Assembly (NCBI RefSeq): GCF_000828715.1 | Contig: NZ_AP014583.1 | Coordinates: 3,656,001 to 3,720,000, forward strand | Source: Winogradskyella sp. PG-2 | Lineage (GTDB): Bacteria; Bacteroidota; Bacteroidia; Flavobacteriales; Flavobacteriaceae | DNA: 64,000 nt | Reading direction: 5' to 3' | In this document: positions 28,256-36,257 of the stretch, one piece after another | How positions within the stretch are numbered: the first letter of the stretch is position 1 | Layout: each line of letters opens with the position of its first letter | Program-made: the position numbers and the translations under genes | The notes under the pieces: model-generated | Seen by the model: the letters and a program-made list of their open reading frames with translations, nothing else | What the model was told of the DNA's origin: nothing | Databases searched by the model: none

Positions 28256-28876
28256 TTATTGAACTCTAAAAAAATAGTGACCTTCTGTGCCTGTTCTGGT
28301 ATAAACATCACCACAACGATTAAACTTTATTTCATTATCTAAAGTATTGTAAGTATTGTAGACTTGTGCATTATTTTCAACCTCAATATTAAAATTAAAA
28401 TTATTTGTATTGACTATGCAGTAATCACCAGGATTACTAACCGAAAGCCCAAGCCTATAATTATAAGTTAAATTGTCATCTGACAATACTGGCAACGACC
28501 TTATAGATTTTAAACAATTGCCAACTAAAAATGGCTCACCTAAACTATACTCAACTGAATAATCTTCTACTAACTGAGCATTTAGACCTGAAAGCTCATT
28601 ATTTAACTTTAGTAAAAAGAAGCCTCCATTAAACTCTGTAGCATCATCTATAACCATCAATTCTTCCGTCTCATCACATTCATCAAAAAGCATTGATGAT
28701 GTTTGTGCGTTTAAAAATATAGTTTCATTCTCAGTATAAATTTCTGAAGTATTTTCTATATCAATCGTATAAATTTCTGGATCAGAATAACCACAAGCAA
28801 TTTCATCATCAAATGGGTCGCATATAACTGACAAAAGACAGGGAGCAAGTAACAGGAATTTGAGGTATTTTTTCAT
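28256..28876 (-). CDS. Secreted/lipoprotein-like hypothetical protein
   Basis: 206 residues. The start MKKYLKFLLLAPCLLSVICD has a hydrophobic core and a cysteine (VIC) that can serve as a lipobox. The mature part is acidic, beta-rich and has several cysteines (DECDETEE, VGNCLKS, DYCIVN, NRCGDVY). I recognise no family. It lies between tilS and pabB on the same strand, with about 60 bases on each side. Extracytoplasmic location is well supported; function is unknown. Confidence 0.7.
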   Translation of the reverse strand: MKKYLKFLLLAPCLLSVICDPFDDEIACGYSDPEIYTIDIENTSEIYTENETIFLNAQTSSMLFDECDETEELMVIDDATEFNGGFFLLKLNNELSGLNAQLVEDYSVEYSLGEPFLVGNCLKSIRSLPVLSDDNLTYNYRLGLSVSNPGDYCIVNTNNFNFNIEVENNAQVYNTYNTLDNEIKFNRCGDVYTRTGTEGHYFFRVQ

Positions 28877-28937
28877 TTCTTTTATTTTAGAGTAGATGCC
28901 AAAAATGTAAAATGGTTGCGTTAAATAATTATAAATT

Positions 28938-30236
28938 TTAATTTTCTAAAACTTCACGCATCGCCTTGGCTTTAATTAAGCATTCTTCATACTCTTTCAA
29001 AGGATCACTCTTTGCTGTAATAGCACTACCTACAGAATAAGAGATGTATTTAAGGGTTTGATTATAGAGAATACTGCGAATAATAACGTTAAAATCGAAA
29101 TCACCACTCGGATTAAAATAACCAACACTGCCAGAATATAAGCCTCTTTTCGTTTCCTCCAAATCTTCAATAATTTTCATGGCAGAAATTTTTGGAGCAC
29201 CAGTCATACTTCCCATTGGAAAGGTCGTTTTTAAAATATCAACTGGTTTAGTGCCTTCAGATATTTTTGAAGAAACTGTAGAAATCATTTGATGAACTTG
29301 TAAAAACGAATATACCTTGCATAATTCTTCAACTTTTACACTTCCTTTTGTTGCAGTATGTGATAAATCATTTCGTACCAAATCTACAATCATAATGTTC
29401 TCGCTACGTTCTTTTTTGTCTTTAGATAAAGCTTCAGCTAGTTTAATGTCTTCTTCTTTATTTGATGATCGCTTCGCAGTTCCTTTTATGGGTTGTGAAA
29501 TGACCATATTCCTTTCTTTTTTAATATAGCGTTCTGGGCTAGCTGACATCAAAAATTTATCTTCTACCTTAAAAAAAGTTGCAAAAGGTGGCTTAGAAAT
29601 TTTATTTAACTTATTAAACGTCTCTAATGGGTTAATTTCACTATCCTCAGCATAAAACTCTTGACAAAAATTAGCTTCATAAATATCGCCTCTTTGTATA
29701 TGAGCTAACATAGCATTAGCTTTTTCGAAATATTTATCCTTATGAATCCTAAGTTTTATTTTAATTTCATTTTTTTCTTTTTCGACTGGCTCAAACTGGC
29801 AATTTTCTATAACTTTTAAGTCATCTTCAATTTCATCATCTACCATTTTCAAATATTGCACCTCAACTTTATTACCTTTTATTAAAAAGAGCTTTTTTGG
29901 CTGAAAAAAATATAGATCTGGAAACTCTATTCCATCAAAATTTTTGGACTCTAATCGTTCTGTAGTATTCTTTAAATCATAAGTAAGGTAGCCGAAAATC
30001 CAATCTTTTGTAGATGACTGGTATTCCTCTAAACGGTTAAAAGCATCAAAATAATCTGTTCTTAATATTGTAAAAGCATCTACAGCCAATATTGCATCAT
30101 AACTACTATAATTGTCTTTGTGATCATTAGAATCTAACCAAACTACATCATAATATTGTTGGCTCCAACATAAGAGTTGTTGTTTAAATTTGTCTAAACT
30201 TTTAAATTGGTGATGAATAGTTGTTCTCAATAGCAA
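28938..30236 (-). CDS. pabB: Aminodeoxychorismate synthase component I
   Basis: 432 residues, chorismate-binding family. PabB converts chorismate to 4-amino-4-deoxychorismate, the branch leading to folate. The catalytic lysine of PabB is present as K251 in QPIKGTAKR; anthranilate synthase (TrpE) has Ala there (PIAGT), so PabB is preferred. Other blocks are YEANFCQEF, SASPERYI, ENIMIVDLVRNDLS, FPMGSMTGAPK and SGSVGYFNPSGDFDFNVIIR. No glutamine amidotransferase pabA or lyase pabC is adjacent; they would be elsewhere. Confidence 0.92.
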   Translation of the reverse strand: MLLRTTIHHQFKSLDKFKQQLLCWSQQYYDVVWLDSNDHKDNYSSYDAILAVDAFTILRTDYFDAFNRLEEYQSSTKDWIFGYLTYDLKNTTERLESKNFDGIEFPDLYFFQPKKLFLIKGNKVEVQYLKMVDDEIEDDLKVIENCQFEPVEKEKNEIKIKLRIHKDKYFEKANAMLAHIQRGDIYEANFCQEFYAEDSEINPLETFNKLNKISKPPFATFFKVEDKFLMSASPERYIKKERNMVISQPIKGTAKRSSNKEEDIKLAEALSKDKKERSENIMIVDLVRNDLSHTATKGSVKVEELCKVYSFLQVHQMISTVSSKISEGTKPVDILKTTFPMGSMTGAPKISAMKIIEDLEETKRGLYSGSVGYFNPSGDFDFNVIIRSILYNQTLKYISYSVGSAITAKSDPLKEYEECLIKAKAMREVLEN

Positions 30237-30398
30237 AATATAATAGTTGTAAAAATAAAGAGAATACTTTTTAATAATATCAAATTTGTATATTTCATGT
30301 GGTTATATTTATTTTTAATGTCACATGCTATTCGCAAAATATTTATTATTTAGTGATTAAGCAAAATTACATTCTCGTTTCTAAAAACAAATTTTAAT

Positions 30399-31289
30399 AT
30401 GCACATTTTAAAGAATGATTCACTAGAAATTAAGATAAAGCCACGTGGTGCGGAATTATCTGCTATAAATTCAATTAAAAATAACAAGGGTTTTATGTGG
30501 CATGCAGACCCAGATGTATGGGGAGGCCATGCACCTAACCTATTCCCTGTAATAGGCTGCATGAAAGATGATAGTTATACCTATGATGGTAAAACTTACC
30601 CAATGACTAAACATGGATTTGTTAGAAGGAATGATGATTTTAAAGTGATCTCAAAAAGTGAAACTGAAATTATATTTCGTATTTCTTCTAACGATGATCT
30701 ATACAAAATGTTTCCGTTTCAATTTGAACTTGATATCTATTACAAACTCAACGATAATATACTAACCATAAATCATATGGTCAGAAATATAGACACTAAA
30801 ACTATTTATTTTTCCTTAGGAGGACATCCTGCGTTCACTTGTCCTTTATATGAAAATGAAAGTTATGAAGATTATATACTTGAATTCGAAAAAGCTGAAA
30901 ACAGCCAGTCCTATTTGTTAAATATGGAAAACGGCTTAGTAACCGATAAAACAAAACCTGCTTTTACGACCGATAATACTATACAACTTCGTGGTGATTT
31001 ATTTAATGAAGATGCTCTTATTTTTAAAGATTTAAAATCTAGAACTGTTACTTTAAAACACAAAACTAAAGGCAATATATTAACTGTAAAATTCAAGGAC
31101 TTCCCATATCTAGGTATTTGGGCAAAGCCAAATGCTCCATATGTTTGTATTGAACCTTGGATAGGCATTGCAGATTCTGAAACAACAAACCAAAAAATTG
31201 AAGATAAAGAAGGTATTATTGCTCTTGATGCAGCTTCAGTTTTTAATGCTAGCTATAGTATAGAAATTGACAAAAGGCATTTAGTGTAA
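30399..31289 (+). CDS. Aldose 1-epimerase family protein
   Basis: 296 residues. A galactose-mutarotase-like fold is indicated by RGAELSAINSIKNN, FPVIGCMKDDSYTYDGKTYPMTKHGFVR, GGHPAFTCP and CIEPWIGIADS. The two catalytic residues of the family, a His (H in GGHPAF, or KHGFVR for the second histidine) and a Glu near the C-terminus (IEPW), are present. It resembles the LacX/YeaD-like branch, and may act on sugars or sugar phosphates. Start ATG at 30399 is the only reasonable one. It is followed at 41 bases by a DEAD-box helicase. Confidence 0.88.
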   Translation: MHILKNDSLEIKIKPRGAELSAINSIKNNKGFMWHADPDVWGGHAPNLFPVIGCMKDDSYTYDGKTYPMTKHGFVRRNDDFKVISKSETEIIFRISSNDDLYKMFPFQFELDIYYKLNDNILTINHMVRNIDTKTIYFSLGGHPAFTCPLYENESYEDYILEFEKAENSQSYLLNMENGLVTDKTKPAFTTDNTIQLRGDLFNEDALIFKDLKSRTVTLKHKTKGNILTVKFKDFPYLGIWAKPNAPYVCIEPWIGIADSETTNQKIEDKEGIIALDAASVFNASYSIEIDKRHLV

Positions 31290-31304
31290 GTAGATTATAA
31301 ATGG

Positions 31305-31312
31305 TAGCTTTG
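31305..31312 (+). promoter_or_regulatory. Candidate -7 box of the DEAD-box helicase promoter
   Basis: TAGCTTTG matches TAnnTTTG exactly, 17 bases before the TTG start. A weak TTTAG stands about 21 bases upstream as a possible -33 element. This fits a very short leader and supports the TTG start. Confidence 0.4.
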
Positions 31313-31329
31313 CAGCTAAATTAAACATC

Positions 31330-32684
31330 TTGACTTTTAACGACTTAAATTTAAATACGCCATTATATAACGCTTTAGACGATTTGGGCTTCACAACTCC
31401 AACTCCAATACAAGAAGAATCGTTTAATGTAGTTGCATCTGGTAAAGATGTCGTTGGTATTGCACAAACAGGGACAGGCAAAACACTTGCTTACATGTTA
31501 CCCATACTAAGAAATCTTAAATATTCTAGGCAAGATAATCCTAGGGTTTTGGTTTTGGTGCCAACAAGAGAGCTTGTAGTGCAAGTAGTTAGTGAAATTG
31601 AAAAATTCTCAAAGTACATAAACAATCGTGTTTTAGGAGTTTATGGTGGCACTAATATTAATACACAAAAGCAAGCCGTTGCTCAAGGTCAAGATATTAT
31701 TGTAGCGACTCCTGGTCGGTTATATGATTTAGCAGTAAGTAGAGTTTTACAGCTAAAATCTATTCAAAAATTAGTGATTGATGAAGTTGATGTGATGTTA
31801 GATTTAGGTTTTAGACATCAATTGATGAATATCTTTGATATCTTACCAGAACGTCGTCAAAACATTATGTTTTCAGCTACCATGACAAAGGATGTTGATG
31901 AGTTGATTACAGATTTCTTTATTAATCCTAAAAAGATTTCAATTGCAGTTTCTGGCACTCCATTAGAGAATATAAAACAAGAACGTTACAACGTTCCAAA
32001 TTTTTACACTAAAGTAAATTTATTAGAATACTTGCTTCATGATAAAAATGAATTTTCAAGGGTATTGATTTTTGTAGCCTATAAGAGAATGGCAGATCGG
32101 CTTTTTGAAAAGCTTGAAGAGTTATACCCAAATCAAACATGTGTGATTCATTCTAATAAAACGCAGAATTACAGATTAAGAAGTATCGAACAATTTAGAG
32201 CTGGTGAACATCGTCTTTTAGTAGCAACTGATGTTATGGCTAGAGGCTTGGATATTAATGATGTATCTCACGTTATTAATTTTGACACACCTGATTATCC
32301 CGAAAATTATATGCATAGAATCGGTAGAACAGGTCGTGCAGAAAAAGAAGGTCGTACCATACTGTTGTCTACAGAAAAAGAGCAAGAAGGCAGAGAACGT
32401 CTTGAAGAATTAATGCAAATCAAAATAGATACTTTGGATATTCCTTCTAATGTTAAAATTTCTACTGAACTTATAGAAGAAGAACGTCCTCAAATTAGAG
32501 AACGACATAATCCTACAAAACGAAGAGATGTAGATGCTCCTGGACCAGCATTCCATGAAAAAAAAGAAAAAACCAGAAAGAAAATTTGGGCGGTTCTTAC
32601 AGGCGTGAGATTGCTAAGAAATATAAGAAGCCTAAAACTAGAGGCGATAAAAATTATAATAGACGTAATAAAAAACGTAAATAA
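31330..32684 (+). CDS. DEAD-box RNA helicase (DEVD variant), tail frameshifted
   Basis: The helicase starts at TTG (product MTFNDLNLNTPLYNALDDLG) and has the full core: Q motif TPTPIQEE, motif I AQTGTGKT (45-52), Ia PTRELVVQV, TPGR, motif II as VIDEVDVML (Asp-Glu-Val-Asp instead of DEAD), SAT, and VI HRIGRTGRA. The strict open frame runs on to 32748, but this tail passes through a terminator and has no family character. Reading with one extra A in the A6 or A8 run at 32558-32572 gives NQKENLGGSYRREIAKKYKKPK and RRNKKRK with a stop at 32682-32684, a normal basic tail. So the real gene likely ends at 32684. It may assist RNA unwinding in ribosome assembly or cold growth. Confidence 0.88.
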
Positions 32685-32689
32685 AAAAA

Positions 32690-32712
32690 CCTCTTCTATG
32701 AAGAGGTTTTTT
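32690..32712. terminator. Terminator after the DEAD-box helicase
   Basis: cctctt (32690-32695) and aagagg (32701-32706) form a 6-bp stem with a 5-base loop, flanked by A-run and T-run. It lies 6 bases past the stop of the frameshift-corrected helicase. Confidence 0.75.
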
Positions 32713-32772
32713 AAGGTCAAGTACTCGCAGGATCACATTTTATTATAACAAATAAAATCTATAACCCTAACC

Positions 32773-33606
32773 TTATAGTTGATCCTGCACTTGTACTTGA
32801 TTTTCTGTTAAATCTTCTATTGGAACTATTAATCTTCCTTTTGAGTTTTTTAATATTACTGATATACTCTTCACTTCGTCTATGACATAATCCTGATCAT
32901 TAAAAGTTATATTTTGTCCAGCTTCATATGTTTTACGAGCATAAAATGTCTTTAGCAATTTACTCACTACTTCTCTAGCACCAAATCCAAAAGCAATAGC
33001 AAATGCTAAAAGAAAAGCTGCAATAATCATATTAATATTATTAGTAATTATCTCAGTATTAATACCTGCTTGGTTTAAAGCCGTTACAGATATAAAAGTT
33101 AGCATTAAGAAAAACACCACTTGACTAATCATTTTACCACCAGATAAATCCATAGATTCAAAAAGAGACTTAAGTCCTTTCTTAACAAAATTGGTAAATA
33201 ATAACCCAACTATAAATATGACTAAAGCTGCAAATAATTGAGGCAAATAAGATATTAAATCACTAATCTGATCAGTGATTATATCTAAACCCATTATATC
33301 AGAAGCTGTGACTAATAGTACAATATACATTAGGTATTTTACAAATTTTGAAACTACTTTTATCGTATCAAAATTGAGTTGTTTACCTTCTATAATCTCA
33401 ATTTCATTAAGCTTATCGTCAAGTTTATTTGCATGTGCTAATTTTAAGACCTTCTTTATAATTCTTACTACCAATTTTGTAATTAACCATCCTATAATAA
33501 GTACTACTAATGCACCTATTATATTTGGAAATATTTTTGTTATTTCTAACCAAATATTAGTTAAAGATTTCATGGCAACATCTGAGAATTCGCTCACTTT
33601 TTCCAT
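32773..33606 (-). CDS. MscS-like small-conductance mechanosensitive channel family protein
   Basis: 277 residues. It has four to five membrane helices: a TM_helix repeat (IIGALVVLIIGWLITKLVVRI), then further segments including IIAAFLLAFAIAFGFGAREVVSKLL, and a short C-terminal cytoplasmic domain (AGQNITFNDQDYVIDEVKSISVILKN). This pattern fits the CmpX/TM_helix group of MscS-like channels, which respond to membrane tension or osmotic shifts. It lacks the long MscS tail. It is the last gene of a three-gene operon with an ECF sigma factor and a 59-residue protein, 25 bases after the latter, suggesting stress-driven expression. Confidence 0.8.
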   Translation of the reverse strand: MEKVSEFSDVAMKSLTNIWLEITKIFPNIIGALVVLIIGWLITKLVVRIIKKVLKLAHANKLDDKLNEIEIIEGKQLNFDTIKVVSKFVKYLMYIVLLVTASDIMGLDIITDQISDLISYLPQLFAALVIFIVGLLFTNFVKKGLKSLFESMDLSGGKMISQVVFFLMLTFISVTALNQAGINTEIITNNINMIIAAFLLAFAIAFGFGAREVVSKLLKTFYARKTYEAGQNITFNDQDYVIDEVKSISVILKNSKGRLIVPIEDLTENQVQVQDQL

Positions 33607-33631
33607 ACTTATTTATTTTATTGTTAGGGTT

Positions 33632-33811
33632 TTAAGTATTATTATTTCTTTTACTAGTTACACTATCAATGATATGACCTATGTTATACGAAAACAACTC
33701 TGCTAATTCCATAAATAACTTGGCCATAGCAATATCGTGCATGACTTTCCCTTTAAGTTCCGGCGGAACCTCCTTTAAAGGCTGATTTATTTGCTTAAAT
33801 GGATTTTCCAT
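33632..33811 (-). CDS. 59-residue conserved small protein between sigma factor and channel
   Basis: 59 residues, starting MENPFKQINQPLKEVPPELKG and ending VTSKRNNNT. The ATG lies inside the end of the sigma factor gene (17-base overlap), so the two are translationally coupled. The middle is an amphipathic helix with many Met and Ala residues (VMHDIAMAKLFMELAELF) and there is no clear membrane span. Proteins encoded directly after ECF sigma factors are often anti-sigma factors, but this one has neither a zinc-binding motif nor a transmembrane helix. A regulator of sigma or a channel partner is only inference. Confidence 0.7.
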   Translation of the reverse strand: MENPFKQINQPLKEVPPELKGKVMHDIAMAKLFMELAELFSYNIGHIIDSVTSKRNNNT

Positions 33812-34382
33812 CTTTAGTATAATTTTCGTACTTACGTACTAGTTTTTCTTTTGCTCTTTTTAAGCGCATTTTTACTGCACTTTCTCCTATATCTAAAGCC
33901 TCTGATAATTCCTTAATTGATAAATTATCTTGATACTTTAATAATAATATCATTTTCTCGTCTGGCGAAATCAACTCTATTACTTTCTTCAGCTTTTCTA
34001 CACGCATGTTATCAAACTCGCGAGTAGAATCTATATTTTTACCAATATTCTCTATACTATCTGAACTTACCGACTTTTTTTCAACCTTTTTTGCCGTATT
34101 TCGGGTAACATAATTTACACAATGATTATAAGTAAATGCATATAACCATGTAGAAAATTTAGACTTCCCTTTAAAACTGGCTAGTTTAACAAAGACTCTT
34201 AAAAATACATCTTGCGTTAAATCTTTGGCTTCATCAACACCACTAGCAAACCCATAACATTTGTTATATACCATAGTCGCATATCTATCGTACAGCACCT
34301 CAAACAACATTGTGTCGTTGGTTTTTACGATTGCTTCGACTAGCATTTCATCGGTTAGGTTATGAACAGCCTCTAGTGTCAA
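33795..34382 (-). CDS. ECF-type RNA polymerase sigma factor
   Basis: 195 residues from a TTG start (MTLEAVHNLTDEMLVEAIVK); no ATG lies before the first conserved block. Region 2 contains DLTQDVFLRVFVKLASFKGKSKF and WLYAFTYNHCVNYV. Region 4 is the helix-turn-helix IKELSEALDIGESAVKMRLKRAKEKL. A 25-residue low-conservation linker (VEKKSVSSDSIENIGKN) lies between them. It heads the operon with the 59-residue protein and the MscS-like channel. The regulon and the inducing signal are unknown; envelope or osmotic stress is inferred from the channel gene. Confidence 0.93.
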   Translation of the reverse strand: MTLEAVHNLTDEMLVEAIVKTNDTMLFEVLYDRYATMVYNKCYGFASGVDEAKDLTQDVFLRVFVKLASFKGKSKFSTWLYAFTYNHCVNYVTRNTAKKVEKKSVSSDSIENIGKNIDSTREFDNMRVEKLKKVIELISPDEKMILLLKYQDNLSIKELSEALDIGESAVKMRLKRAKEKLVRKYENYTKDGKSI

Positions 34383-34471
34383 TTTATTTATTAGTTCGTT
34401 TTAACTTTGTTAGTTATTAGTATTAAGACACCAAACATTTTATGAAGTCACAATTAATTTGAAAAAAATTC

Positions 34472-34876
34472 TTACTTTTTTAAATCACCTTCAATATCAA
34501 CTAAATGATGCTGTAAAGCCTTAGCTGATATTTGAATTTCCCAAATCAGAAACAATAATGAAAGAATCAACAATAACAGTCCAATGCCAAATGCCCAAAT
34601 TGCAATGATATTTTCACCTATATAGATTAAAAACATAGTGAGCACACACAACAGTAAACTACTAATACCTGAGATTTGCATATATCTTGTGAGTTTAACT
34701 CGTAATCTCAGGTTACTTATTTGACGTAAAATAGTCTGATCTTGGCTCTCTAAATACTTGTCTTTTAGATTTCTTATAATAGCAGCATAAGCTAAAAAAC
34801 GATTCGTATAAGCTAGCATAATTAAAGAAATAGCTGAAAATAAAAGTGCTGGAGTGGTTAGTGTCAGTGCTTCCAT
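34472..34876 (-). CDS. DUF2721 family membrane protein
   Basis: 134 residues. The N-terminus LTTPALLFSAISLIMLAYTNRFLAYAAIIRNLKDKYL is the hallmark of DUF2721. It has three hydrophobic helices (around residues 8-25, 68-85 and 90-112) with a charged coiled segment between the first two. The function is unknown; members are conserved membrane proteins in many bacteria. It stands upstream of the sigma factor gene on the same strand with a gap of about 90 bases, so co-transcription is uncertain. Confidence 0.9.
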   Translation of the reverse strand: MEALTLTTPALLFSAISLIMLAYTNRFLAYAAIIRNLKDKYLESQDQTILRQISNLRLRVKLTRYMQISGISSLLLCVLTMFLIYIGENIIAIWAFGIGLLLLILSLLFLIWEIQISAKALQHHLVDIEGDLKK

Positions 34877-34922
34877 AAAACAGTTTTAACAAAATTACTG
34901 AATTAAAGCTCCGAATAAAAAA

Positions 34923-34947
34923 AGCGAACTTGAAAAGTTCGCTTTTA
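34923..34947. terminator. Bidirectional terminator
   Basis: agcgaactt (34923-34931) and aagttcgct (34935-34943) form a 9-bp stem with loop gaa and T-run on the right. It sits between the DUF2721 gene and the esterase gene (both minus strand). Confidence 0.8.
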
Positions 34948-35019
34948 ATTGATCTACTATTATTTATAATTAAAATCTATATTCTTACTTTATTAAAACT
35001 ATTCTTTAGAGAAAAATAA

Positions 35020-36243
35020 CTATTCCTTTAATTTACTTAACTTAGCTTGGGCTGCTAGATTACCATCAATCTCAATTGCTTTTTTGTAATATTCAATGGC
35101 TATAGCTTTCTCTTTTTGTAAGGCATAATAATTCCCTAATGTCACATAGCTTTTTGATTGCTCAGGATAGAAATCTAAATTCATTTCAAAAAAAGCTAAT
35201 GCTTTTTCATGTAGCTTATGTCCTTCTAATAAATACGATCCAACATCATTTATCAGTTGCCAGTCTGGTTTTACCTTACGTTTTAAACGTTTACTCAATT
35301 TTCCGTAATGCTTGTAATAAGGCTCAGTCAGTTGTTTAGCTGAATACTTCTTAGGTATATTAAATCTCCACATTTCATGAAATGGAAACCATGAAAAAAC
35401 TGATCTTAGCCCATTATACTGCGCTGGTACAACAATGCTACCATGATCTTCATTTTCATAATACTCCCAGATGAAATTGAGTTTTTCATCATAGTCTACC
35501 AGTATATCATGAAATTTTAGATTAGCTCTAATCTGCTCTGTAGACACACTTCTATCCTTTCTCACTTTTACTGTATCCATAGCTTTACCTAAACTATTGG
35601 CTACAGCTATATACAATGACTTCTCTTTTCGATTTCCCTTTCGAATTTGATCTGAAGCCATTTTAACCAATTGTTCTTTATCCCACCAAAGGCTTGGATC
35701 TATTGCTAAATAGTTATCAAAAACATTTTCGTGATTTAAAAAAGCATAAAGCACCAATAGACCACCTGAAGAATGACCAATGATTGTGTTATTATTTTCT
35801 GTTGGATATTTACTATTAATAAAAGGTTTTAATTCGTTATCTAAAAACTTTACAAAATTATTAGCACCTCCTGAGGTTTCAGAATTACGACCACGTTGAA
35901 ATTTCACATTGGTAGGTGTAAAATCTCTTGTTCTATCAGTGTTTGTTATACCGACTATAATTGATTCTGGAATGTTAAATGGTGCTAAATGTTTCATCAT
36001 CCCAACTATAGTTGAGAAGTTTTTAGAACCATCTAAGACATATATTACAGGATATTTTTTAGTAGCATCGAAGTTATTGGGTTTGAGCATCCAAACATGC
36101 CTATACTCTTTTAGTATATCTGAGTATAAACTATCTATCTCACCAATAATTATTTTTTTACCAATACCTTCTTTAGACTGAGCTATTCCTTTAAAGCAAA
36201 GACTTAATACAAGCATTGTCATAATGAATTTATATGCCTTCAT
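35020..36243 (-). CDS. Secreted esterase-like alpha/beta hydrolase with TPR tail
   Basis: 407 residues. The Sec signal peptide MKAYKFIMTMLVLSLCFKGIAQS is followed by a putative-esterase domain (COG2819 / esterase D-like) with YPVIYVLDGSKNFSTIVGM and the nucleophile elbow GHSSGG (S158). A distal His lies in NEDHGSIV. The C-terminal 90 residues form two TPR-like repeats (ALAFFEMNLDFYPEQSKSYVTLGN, AIEYYKKAIEIDGNL). Related proteins include ferri-enterobactin esterase IroE-like enzymes, but the substrate is unknown. It lies 14 bases after a class C beta-lactamase-like gene, so the two are likely in one operon. Confidence 0.88.
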   Translation of the reverse strand: MKAYKFIMTMLVLSLCFKGIAQSKEGIGKKIIIGEIDSLYSDILKEYRHVWMLKPNNFDATKKYPVIYVLDGSKNFSTIVGMMKHLAPFNIPESIIVGITNTDRTRDFTPTNVKFQRGRNSETSGGANNFVKFLDNELKPFINSKYPTENNNTIIGHSSGGLLVLYAFLNHENVFDNYLAIDPSLWWDKEQLVKMASDQIRKGNRKEKSLYIAVANSLGKAMDTVKVRKDRSVSTEQIRANLKFHDILVDYDEKLNFIWEYYENEDHGSIVVPAQYNGLRSVFSWFPFHEMWRFNIPKKYSAKQLTEPYYKHYGKLSKRLKRKVKPDWQLINDVGSYLLEGHKLHEKALAFFEMNLDFYPEQSKSYVTLGNYYALQKEKAIAIEYYKKAIEIDGNLAAQAKLSKLKE

Positions 36244-36257
36244 TTAATCATAAATTT

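Noticed and set aside
28938..30236. Anthranilate synthase TrpE
   Set aside because: The motif is PIKGT (PabB) and not PIAGT (TrpE).
31330..32748. Helicase frame extended to 32748
   Set aside because: The extra tail runs through a terminator and has no helicase character; the neighbouring frame gives a typical basic tail and a stop at 32684.
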